In this document: positions 54,676 to 64,000 of the stretch, in pieces
Position numbering within the stretch: position 1 is the stretch's first letter
Layout: every line of letters begins with the position of its first letter
Source of the DNA: Euprymna scolopes
Taxonomy: Eukaryota; Mollusca; Cephalopoda; Sepiida; Sepiolidae
DNA length: 64,000 nt
Direction: 5' to 3'
Assembly: GCA_024364805.1 (NCBI GenBank)
Contig: CM044495.1
Coordinates: 131,674,028 to 131,738,027, forward strand
Notes under the pieces: generated by a model
Databases searched by the model: none
Told to the model about the DNA's origin: nothing
What the model saw: only the letters and a program-made list of their open reading frames with translations
Made by a program: the position numbers and the translations under genes

Positions 54676-55661
54676 AATATATTTTTTTAATATTGGAAAC
54701 CTGTTATAAAAAAATCTTTGTTTAAACTTCATATGACAGAATATTGAAATTTAATATCTAAGGCTTTTTAAAATTAATTATTTATTAGAATTGTTTTTTG
54801 TTGTAATTCAAATTATATTACAGAGAAAAAAAAAATTATCCAGAAAAAAAATGTTTATTTTTTTTAAACACAATATTGATTTTATGCCCAATTTTATTTA
54901 CAACTTTAAGGCAAGTGAAATAAATAACTTATTTAATTTTTGCTAGATTTTTAAAACATGGGTTTGTTTATGGCTTCAAAAACACCACTCCATAAGAATG
55001 TTTTAAAGCGTTGACAATTTTAGTCTTGTATTTTCATTATGTTCATATGCTGTAAAATTTTTCCAAAAATATTAAAAGCTTCTGTTAAATGATAAAAAAG
55101 TTAGGATGATGATTTTAAATTATATTACAGTTAACATTGTATTACATATAGGGCGGGGGTAAAACTGTGGCGCGCGTTGGAGATACCTAGTGATTTCCTG
55201 TTAATATCACCTACACTCCTTAGTGTAAAAAAAAAAAAAAAAAAGTTATTTTTCTTAATATGACAACCTTATTTTTAGGGACGCTGCCCTCACATACACA
55301 CACATTAAAATGTTTACATTTCTATTTTTAACCGGATATGATAAGATTTAATCAAATGTTTTTCTCAACTTCTGATTACCTACGAGTCTTTCTAACAATA
55401 CCCTTTATTAGAAAAAAAAATTACAATTCTGAGTTATCCCCCTTTCCTCCTTTATTAATGTCAGCTGTAAACGATTAGTTTTTCTTTTTAATTTGACTTA
55501 AACACGGTTTCATGTATAAAAAAAACAAAAAAAAAAAAAACAAATCTTTTTCAGAAGCAATGAAACCCTGCCAAAACACATTCTAATCTAATTACACGAG
55601 TAAATTAACTAATCAAATATTAAGATGTTTAAAGCGTTCCAAAAATATTAAGATAAAAAAA

Positions 55662-56235
55662 GGGTTTGTATTACTATACACAGATTCGAAAAAGTTGTCA
55701 AAAAACAAATATATAACAAATAAATGTTATCAAAGGCAAGATAAGTTACTTTTCTACCTAACTGGATATTTTTTAATGTTTTTATTTAATGTAACATGTT
55801 TATTCAGCTCGAAAAACGGCGTTTACCGATGTACTGGAAAATTTAAAGTGGCGCCCGACTGATGAATACAGTAAGTTTGGGAAAAAGACTTAAAAATAAA
55901 AAACTAGACAAAATACTGTTAGAAATTCGTGCAATATGTTACTGTGACATAGGATGACATATTAGGTGGGGTTTTAACAGTATTTTGTTTAGTTTTTTAT
56001 TTTTAACTCCTTTTCCCAAACTTACAATGTTCATCAGAGAGTCGGGCACCATTTTTAATTTTCAAATACATCGATAAACACTTTTTCGAGCTGAATAAAC
56101 ATGTTACATTAAATAAAAGCACTAGAAAAATATCCGGTTAGATAGAAAAGTAACTTATCTTGCCTTTGATAACATTTGTTATATATTTGTTTTTTGACAA
56201 CTCCTTTGAATCTATGTGTATAGTAATACAAACCC
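55662..56235. mobile_element. Fold-back element FB, copy 1 (574 bp, arms about 265 bp)
   Basis: The left arm (gggtttgtattactatacac, 'aacaaatatataacaaataa', 'aggcaagataagttactttt', 'acatgtttattcagctcgaa', 'agtaagtttgggaaaaagac') is mirrored almost base for base on the right, ending 'gtatagtaatacaaaccc'. The loop is about 45 bp around 'gacataggatgacatatt'. No open frame. Confidence 0.92.
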
Positions 56236-56439
56236 AAAAAATAAAATAGAGCAAGGGATTAAACTACAAATCAATGAAAGAAATTATGTGAGAAAACTAA
56301 TTTTACACCAACGCCGCTAAACTTGCTTAAATAATCAATTGGAGGAAATCCGAGTCAAATAAATTTGATTGTAGAGTTGGTGCTGATAGAAAAAATAAAA
56401 AACACAGGTTTTCACAAGATTTTAAAATATACTAGCATG

Positions 56440-56730
56440 CCACCGGATCATAAAATATGTTGAAATATATTTTAATTTATGTAGATTTCATATTTATTAT
56501 TAATATAGAGCCAATTCTCTATTGATCATTATATTGTACTCAATATGTAGTAGTAGTGATTTTAAGGGTAAAAATAAATGACTTGAAATGCCATCAGCTA
56601 AAATCAAAACCAAAATATTTAACGCTCCATCCTTAGTCATTAGCATTTAAGCTATCGTCAGATAAATAAGAAATAATGAACCAACTTTAACATAAAATGT
56701 ATATTTATGCATGCGTAAAAGCACTAAGTT
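56440..56730 (+). repeat. Repeat family G, copy
   Basis: 'actagcatgccaccggatca', 'gtagatttcatatttattat', 'agccaattctctattgatca', 'aaatgccatcagctaaaatc' match 28225-28500. Confidence 0.65.
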
Positions 56731-57654
56731 CCATTTTTTGTTTCCCAATTTTGATCCCTTAGCAGCTATTTTTACCAGATTATATATACATATATATAAA
56801 AACAACAGTCTACAAAAATGCAATGTTTTGACCCGCATCATGCCTCTTCGCAACTTTCGCATCTCAAAAGAGATGTACTTTGAAAAAATAAAAAATAAAT
56901 GGAGAGACATCCATAGTGAGTCTTATTTATTAGATTAGAATAGAAAAGATACATTTTCTTTTTAAATTGAAAATCGACAGATGGACTGAATAGTAACAAC
57001 TTTTGAGAAATTTGCATAAATCTGAATAAAATATTTTTTTTCTTCATTTATTTTTCAGATTGCAATCCATAATTAGGATGGTATGGTTGAAGAGTGTGAC
57101 ATGATTTTTTTTTTTTAATGATTTAACTTTCACATTTTATAATGTTCATCAATGGACTAAAATCTGAGATTGAAATCAATTTATATAAGATTAAATTTGA
57201 ACTAAAAAAATTCCTACGACTATCTTTTAGCAATAGGAATAAACAGACAGATGTGGCATTTCATGCCACTCCAATCACAAAGGCTATCATTTGAAATTGA
57301 ATAAAAATCTACTCTGAATATTTCAGCCTTTTTACAATAATTTTTAGTATCTGGTTACTTTATTTCCCTGTTTGGAATTTCTTCTTCACTAATAGAGTAC
57401 AGAAAAGAACAAATATTACTATATTCATGTTTTTATTGGTCTTCACTAATTTTCCAGAATTTATTATTACATTTAATTGTTAGTGTGGATCTTAGTACCT
57501 TTCTTAAGAGTTTTCAGAATTAAAATATGGGAATTTTATTTAAAAGGGATTATTAAATTTAGTTTTTTTTAGTTAACCATTGTTCGGTAAAATCGGGTAA
57601 CAAGTTACAACAGTTGAAAAGTGACCGCACAAAGCAATACTGTAAATATGCTAT

Positions 57655-57935
57655 CTTTATTCAAACTTCTAGGCTTAACATTCACAGGTAACATGAATTG
57701 GAACAAATACATTGAGGACATTGCCAAGGCTGCTGCAAAGAAGGTGGCCTCTCTACTGTGCTAGAAAATTACTCACACATAATATCTATCTCTACAAAGC
57801 CACAATTCACCCATGCATGGAGTATTGTTGTCACATCTGGGCTGGTGCATCTGTCAGTCTCTTGCTTTTAGACAGGATAAAAAAAAAAAGCTCCAGCCTA
57901 GTAGATGATGTAGGTGCCCACGACGCAAAGAAAAC
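57655..57935 (+). mobile_element. CR1-like LINE fragment
   Basis: KLLGLTFTGNMNWNKYIEDI, then AKAAAKKVAS, and IYLYKATIHPCMEYCCHIWA, then GASVSLLLLDRI: the region after the reverse transcriptase. Frame breaks at least twice. It ends abruptly where palindromic element P begins. Confidence 0.85.
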
Positions 57936-58235
57936 ATTGTACACGAAAACTCACGCAAATTGATCAAGTAGTTTATTTTTATAAAGAAAATAATTTTTAA
58001 GCAAATTAGACTTTTAGCAATGCCTCCTCTATCTCTTAAGAATGGCTTTTTAAAACCTTGATTTGGAGTTATTTCCCTTGCTCATTAAAACTGTTTTCAA
58101 GATAGCATCACTCCTAGTTTAGCCATAAAATTTGATTTTCTTATTTATTCATATTTATTATTAAGTTTAGGCTAATTTTTTAAGCCATACAATAAGAATT
58201 TTGATTAATTAGGATCATTAGTATTTGTTCGTTGT
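57936..58235. mobile_element. Palindromic element P, copy 5 (diverged)
   Basis: 'cacgcaaattgatcaagtag', 'aagaaaataatttttaagc', 'ttttcaagatagcatcactc' and 'aaatttgattttcttattta' keep the family order; the right arm is hard to recognise. Confidence 0.6.
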
Positions 58236-58959
58236 TTTACAATTTCAGGTATCGCATAAAATACTCATTATTTTTACATTTAGGCAAGTCATGAAACAGT
58301 TTTGTTGAATATAATTGACTATTTTGAGCTACCGTAGTTGAACAATAACATACACAACATGGTGGCACTAGTAATAGTATAGTAACAGTAAAAAAAGGGG
58401 TGGGGTAGAAAAACAGCACTTGTTCATTATAAAATGAATATAAATTCTTATTAGGGTACTTTTTTGGTTCTTCTTTGTTATTGTAGCGAAATTTGAAAAA
58501 TAAAATATTGAATTTTAACGGAAACCAATGGTATTTACTCAATTGTCATGTCGCAGTAATGAAAATATCCCAAAATTACAAAAAATAAGGCAGAAAATTA
58601 ATCTCCTATACAATAAAATGACTGCAGAAATTCCCCTCTGGACTAAAGTATCGTAGGTTTGCAAGAACTGATGCCACATACAAATTCAATACATCTAGGC
58701 TAATAGCCACTTATGTAGCTTTCGAACGCCATTTTAAACACATTTATCCGTGATATTAAAATGTTACGTTGCATTCTACAAGCAACACCATCACAATTGT
58801 AACATTCGCAGAGAAAGAAGTTCCTATTTTTCTCTCTAAATATTTAGTCCTACCACTACTCACAGTTGTCACCTGAACAAATTCTACACTTTCCACAGAT
58901 TCTGTGCTTTCACCGCTTGTAACTGGCTATTAGATACATGGACCTAACAATCTTCAGTT

Positions 58960-59090
58960 TCCGATTCATAAATAATAATGGCTCCCTTTCCAAACTCTGT
59001 CCATTCTGATTGGCTGATTGATTATTCTCATGTTTTGGAATCTAATTCTACGTTTCATAAATGAAATGTTACTAAAATTACAATATGGCG
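58960..59090 (+). promoter_or_regulatory. Possible promoter with CCAAT box and ATGGCG start
   Basis: 'cattctgattggctgattga' at 59008 carries a CCAAT box in reverse orientation, with an ATTGGC core. About 70 bp on, caatATGGCG (59085) opens MALLRNINLCSIKFVSRL, basic and aliphatic like a mitochondrial leader, and a gt donor-like site follows. This could be the first exon of a divergent gene or chance. No downstream exon is recognised. Confidence 0.2.
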
Positions 59091-59504
59091 TTACTAAGAA
59101 ACATTAATTTGTGCAGCATAAAGTTTGTTTCACGCTTAGGTCATTACTGTCTTGTGCGTGTGTGTGTGTTTGTTGCACTTCACAATTTGTTGGGTGCTTG
59201 CTATAAACATTAATAAATTTAAAAATATTGTGTATCCACAAATACTGAGAACATAAAAAATATGCATGGTTAATAGTCTTATTATAGTCCGTGCATGTGT
59301 TTAAGAGGAAAAAAAAACAACTTTTTTTAAAACAATTGCAAAAAAAATGTATATAAACATTACAGAATGCAACTTTTCATGAAATAAATATATGTATATT
59401 CAGTAAATTTACAATACATTCTTTTTTTAATTGTATTTCTATTTAAATAAATGAGCCACAGCAATGCATAGCTGGATACAGCTAGTTATTAATAAAAACA
59501 GTTT

Positions 59505-59775
59505 TCGAAGACAATTAACGAAAATTAAATTTTACTAAATTGGCCAAAGATTTTTCACTTTTCAGGAAATATTTACTGCCCTTTTGTTATGATTCTAACT
59601 CTCTGGTTTCTTTCCTGCAAAACTCGTGTTTCCCTAATTGTCTTCAAAAACTATTTTCATTAATAATTAATTTTCTACCTATCGTTTCTTTGTAATTTTT
59701 TAATATGTTCATTACTGTGACATGATAATGATACCAATGGTTTCACTTGAAATTCGATATTTCAATGTTTTGATT
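59505..59775 (+). repeat. Repeat family E, copy 4
   Basis: 'actaaattggccaaagattt', 'aatatttactgcccttttgt', 'ctattttcattaataattaa', 'gtttcacttgaaattcgata' match 32935-33215 throughout, the longest match of the family. Confidence 0.8.
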
Positions 59776-60012
59776 TCTCTATAATAATGAACTTTTTTTT
59801 TTCTTTTACTGTAAAAACAAAAAGTGGTGATAAAAAATATTCAGGAAATGAATGTTATAAAAGAAAACAAGTCACTCTTCTACCTAACTGGATAAATTTA
59901 TTTGTTTTTACTATTTTAACATATTTAAAAGCGTTTTTGTTTTTTTGTTACAAACAAACCTAGTGTACACTCTTAAGTTAGGACAAAAAATAAAAAAGGC
60001 TGTCCATAAGAC

Positions 60013-60660
60013 TTTTTTTTTTTTACAAAGGCATCACCACTTATCAAGGCCAAGAGGCCACTCAAGGATAAGGGTTAAAGAGTGTACAGTAGACAATTGG
60101 ACAAAGTAATCGTTAGTAATGGAAATTCAGTAAATTTGTTAACTTAAATGGAACGCCTCATCAAAAACTTGTTTATGTTAGACTTGAAGAAAACCGTATT
60201 GTAGTCAGCAGGAAAACACAAGACAAATCCATAGGCGTGCAGTTCTAAGAAAGAAGCTTTGTTCATGAAATCTACGTTTAGGTTTAGGCACAGGTAAAGA
60301 GTGTGGGAAATTATTAATAGTTTTTTCTTCTGCCAGACGGGTGTTTCTTGTGAAAGTTTGGTGAGGGGGGAACATAGATTGGAGATCAGCCGAGCACTTG
60401 CCATGAACATAACGATAAAGCAGAGACAAACTCGCAACATCTCTTCTGTGAAAAAGAGGTTGTAGGAAAGAGAAAAGGACATCCCCTACGAGGCTACGAA
60501 GTCTATTTTGAACTCTATCAAAGCAGGATAAGTCCTTTCTAGCAGCTCCTGCCCAGATGTGGCAACAGTACTGCATCCTTGGACGTACCTGGCTTTTATA
60601 TAGATAGAGAATTGCATCAGCAGTGAAATATCAACTGGATCGATAGAAGGATCCCACCAT
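60013..60660 (-). mobile_element. CR1-like LINE, reverse-transcriptase C-terminus and 3' end
   Basis: The reverse strand reads MQYCCHIWAGAARKDLSCFD, then RVQNRLRSLVGDVLFSFLQP, HRRDVASLSLLYRYVHGKCS, HEQSFFLRTARLW and FKSNINKFLM. The 3' UTR 'gcatcaccacttatcaaggc' and a poly(A) tail (T-run 60013-60024) follow. The best preserved of the CR1-like tails, with one frame change between the two long frames. 5'-truncated. Confidence 0.88.
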
Positions 60661-61189
60661 TTTTACAGACCTGCACTAAGATTATCGATTTCCCCAAAAC
60701 CTCTGGCCTGGATGGAGGGGAGACTAAAACTTGTTATGGTTTCAAATGATCTGAAATAACAGCAAGGAGAGACTTGATTCCAAATATTTCTCATATGCTA
60801 TATCTCCCCTCTTTTGGAAATAGAGTATGATTATGAATATCTTCAGTATCAAATAATCTTTATACACTGAAGTTTTCTTTATGTATGAAATCCAAAGAGT
60901 TTTAGTCTCGCCTCCATCAAGGCTAGAGGTTTTCGGGAAATATTTTGTAATTCATATGCAAAACTAGGAAAACAAACCATGAAACATTTTATGGCTGTAA
61001 AAAAAAAAAAGAGCCAAAAATAGGCTCTGCATGATCCCCTTAATGCGAGACCTAAAAGGCAAATGTCACAGCCCACTATACAATTCAGGTCATTAGCTTT
61101 CTAACGAGTCTTCATTTCTAACATTCTGATCAAACTTGCTGAGATTTTGAACTTAGAAAATTGCCAAAAAAGGTGATATATATACAAAG

Positions 61190-61254
61190 ATATGAGCATT
61201 TTAATGTTCGATTTGGCTACTAGTAGCCAAATTGAATATTGAAATGCTCATATC
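61190..61254. repeat. Nearly loopless palindrome, about 64 bp
   Basis: Arms of about 31 bp ('atatgagcattttaatgttc' and onward) meet at the perfect centre ggctactagtagcc, with about three mismatches. Confidence 0.9.
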
Positions 61255-61794
61255 TTCGGTTATGAAGCGAAATTGCATGAAAATTTGCAGGTTTTTTGAA
61301 GATTATAATACTACTTTATAGCTAAAATTTTATGACAATTAGTAAAAGAAAAACAAAAAAACAAACAAACCTAAATTTTGAAACCAATAAAACATGTCAA
61401 AATTTGCCTACATTTGTATATAGTGTCCTGCAGGCCAGCTTCGGTTTTACTACTTTGGAAGATGAATTTTGCTTAGTTGTCTCCCCTGTAGCCACTAATA
61501 TACGTAAAAATTGTGTATACAAGTTTCACATTTTCTTTCGTGCAAATTTTATTTTACAATAAAACAGAAGTCCAGTTCGGTAACCAGACCATTTTTACTT
61601 CAAATCGAAGTTTTCATCTGCAACCAGTACAGCCGAACTTAGGATTATCCATACTTCCAAATCGTTTAATAGAGTAAACATTAGGTTCGGTTTTAACAAA
61701 AAATACATTTTAAAATAAGTTAAAACTTATCCAGGTAAGTAGAAGATTATATTGCCTTAGATCGATTTTTTAAAAAATGTGAAAAGATATCGTA

Positions 61795-61890
61795 AAACTT
61801 GAATTTAACATACAATATTACGTACTTAATTGGCATGTAGATAATAGTAATCCAAAAATTCATAGAGTAGAAAATTATTTATAGTTAAAA
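61795..61890 (-). repeat. Repeat family E, fragment
   Basis: The reverse complement shows 'aattttctactctatgaatt', 'tttggattactattatctac', resembling 33105-33200. Confidence 0.45.
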
Positions 61891-62061
61891 GTAAGGTACC
61901 TATGCATTTATGTTACCGTGCTATTTTTTAAACAGTATTTTCAAGTTTAATTGAAGTTTCATAATATCTTTTATTATTAAATTGTTTTGTGAAAGTAAAC
62001 AGGGTGCTTATTCGGATTGGTACTTATGGTGGCATTTAAAATTAAAAATACAGTCACTGAA

Positions 62062-62400
62062 CGAAGATGAAAAATTCCAAAAACCACGTAATTTGATCAA
62101 ATATTTTTTTTTATTCAAGAAACTCAAATTTGACCCGTTTCGATGAGGATAAAAATAAATAAATAAAATCAACGAATCGGTAGACAAGGGCAGACAACAC
62201 TAATGCACATGGAAACTAAAAATAATCGCTGATTATCTCCCCTGATAAGAAAAATGTGGCCTTGTCTGTCACTTATCGGTAAAAAACACCAAATTTGTTT
62301 TGCGTAAACAAAAAATACTTTATCAATTTTTGTGATTTTTGGAATATACAACATTCATTCCATGACAAGTAGGTACAATATAAGTTTTTTATTTTTATTT
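62062..62400. mobile_element. Palindromic element P, copy 6 (diverged)
   Basis: 'attccaaaaaccacgtaatt', 'tgatcaaatatttt', 'gattatctcccctgataaga', 'tttttgtgatttttggaata', 'catgacaagtaggtacaat' follow the order of P4. Confidence 0.6.
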
Positions 62401-62727
62401 TTTTTTAAATTTTTGTTAATCGCTATAAGTGCCAATCTGAATGAGCATCAAATAATTTTAGATGACGAAAAGTTTAATTTGGTGCTAATGATGCACCAAT
62501 ATTACCGTGTTATTTGTTTAAAATAATATTTTCAAGTTAAATTCAAATTTTACGATATCTTTTCAGCGGAAGTAAACGAGATTCCCCCTGCCATAAAATT
62601 AATTTCTTTTCCCCGCTTTTTTTTTTTCAGAGGATTATTGTCAATAACAGACTTAACTTTAATATTAGGACATTTTTTTAAAAAGTTTATTTAATGACTT
62701 TTAATGTGGGGGATCATTTTTAAATTA

Positions 62728-63300
62728 TAACGTTTGAGTTTGTATTACTGCACACAGATTCGAAAAAGTTGCCAATAAACAAATATATAACAAATAAATG
62801 TTATCGAAAGCAAGATAAGTTACTTTTCTACCCAACTGGATACTTTTTAGTGTTTTTATTCAATGTAACATGCTTATTCAGCTCGAAAAACAGTGTTTAC
62901 CGATGTATTGGAAAATTTAAAATGGCGAACACGGTAAGTTTGGGAAGATGAGTTAAAAATTAAAAAGTCTATACAAAATACTGTTAGAAACTCGCTCAAT
63001 ATTTTACCCTGACATAGGCTGACATATTCGGTGGGCTTCTAAGAGTATTTTGTATAGTTTCTTATTTTCCTCAGACTTACCGTGTTCAAGAGAGAGTCGG
63101 GCGCCATTTTTAATTTTCCAATACTTCGGTAAACACTGTTTTTCGAGCTGAATGAACATATTACATTAAATGAAAACACTAATAAATAAATATCCAGTTA
63201 AGTTGAAAAGTAACTTATCTTGCCTTTGATAACATTTGTTATATATTTGTTTTTTGACAACTTTTTTTTAAATCTATGTGTATAAACCCTAACGTTTTAA
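62728..63300. mobile_element. Fold-back element FB, copy 2
   Basis: The same arms as copy 1 ('aacaaatatataacaaataa', 'aagcaagataagttactttt', 'agctcgaaaaacagtgttta'), mirrored on the right up to 'tgtgtataaaccctaacg'. The two copies differ by scattered substitutions, and the arms of copy 2 have a few small indels. Confidence 0.9.
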
Positions 63301-63496
63301 GGAGAGTAGTAAGTAGTACTGCTGTCTGTGCTGGAAATAAACTTTTTAAAAAAAATTCCTGCTAATATGAAAGCTAAATGTGTTATCGACGATAATCCAC
63401 AGAAAAAATAAGAAAACAAAAAAGAATTTTGCGGGTGCCGGAAGCTGGTTCAGGTTCACCGGCTTTCTTACGGTAACAAGTGCATATTTCACATAC

Positions 63497-63529
<33 letters not shown>

Positions 63530-64000
63530 GAAAAAAATTTGCCCTTTTACGAATTGAAAAACAAGAAGCGCAGAAATTAAAAATTATGAAAAAGGTTTTA
63601 AAATAAAAAGGCGAAAAAAATGTTAATATGATTAAAATAAAACTTTTCTAGTAGAAGTTGGGGGGGGGGCTTAAATAAATATTTTAAAACGAATCAATTA
63701 AGCAGTTGGTGTTTATGCATTTACTGTACACCGGTACCGCGCTATTTTTATTAGTATTTTCAAGTTTCACGATACCTTTTATTTATTTTTTAATTAAATT
63801 GTTACAAAATATCCTCTCCTCGCCATGTTAAGAATGGCTTTTTAAATAACATTATTTTAACACAATAAAATAAGTACCAAGCAGTTTAATATTAATAATA
63901 GTGTAATATTGTAAAAAGGTAGAAAAACCTGTTGCTGAGTTGTGCTTTTTTTCTTTGAAAGTTAAACGTCAGCCATGTTGTCTAACATCTCGTAAAACGT
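63301..64000. other. AT-rich 5' flank, right window edge
   Basis: A long A-run at 63502-63529 and a G9 run near 63661. 'ccatgttaagaatggctttt' near 63823 resembles 'ctcttaagaatggcttttta' in P copy 5. No exon recognised. Confidence 0.4.

Noticed and set aside
58237-58542. - strand frame of 101 codons, aromatic-rich
   Set aside because: AT-rich composition explains it; no recognisable domain and no good splice sites.
58690-58740. - strand ATGGCGTTC start (MAFESYISGY) as a TENT2 upstream start
   Set aside because: A stop follows after ten codons and no donor in phase with exon 2 was found.

Overview
The window looks like AT-rich, repeat-saturated animal nuclear DNA. Long introns, LINE, SINE and MITE families that recur many times in 64 kb, and dozens of long A or T runs all point that way. 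The repeat vocabulary (SINE-like units starting near ACTAG with a 'cccggcgttgccc' head, CR1-like LINEs, mariner remnants) resembles what I remember of octopus and other cephalopod genomes. I put it at mollusc, probably cephalopod. This is an inference, because no search was run.

Two host genes are supported and they converge tail to tail. On the + strand, three exons (2594-2681, 6166-6254, 9096-9170) encode the C-terminus of xylulokinase (XYLB); the rest of that gene lies left of the window. On the - strand, 13 coding exons between 53414 and 17421 give an apparently complete 517-residue TENT2 (GLD-2/PAPD4) cytoplasmic poly(A) polymerase. Every splice phase agrees. The first exon codes for only seven residues and is the least certain part. 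About 8.2 kb separates the two stop codons.

Layout. 1-2593: decayed mariner, a palindromic MITE and an unclassified repeat. 2682-9095: XYLB introns with a CR1-like LINE fragment, the tail of a LINE with a restriction-like endonuclease, a 666-bp MITE and a Tc1/mariner remnant. 9171-17420: intergenic, with a hairpin, a mariner-derived MITE, SINE-like copies, a 5S rRNA-derived pseudogene, a palindromic element split by a LINE tail, and a second MITE copy. 17561-52216: TENT2 introns with a Tx1/L1-like LINE next to a Copia fossil, a minisatellite built from transposon ends, repeated palindromic elements with nested insertions, a divergent tandem array, a CR1-like LINE with a zinc-knuckle ORF1, three SINE-like copies in a row, and two assembly gaps (32660-32884, 44700-45190). 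53415-64000: 5' flank of TENT2 with a long-TIR MITE, two roughly 570-bp fold-back elements, more LINE pieces and a possible divergent promoter.

No CRISPR array, operon or bacterial-style system is present. The most interesting material is the intact TENT2 gene model, the transposon-end minisatellite, the fold-back and palindromic families that would form long double-stranded RNA if transcribed, and the nested repeat structures.
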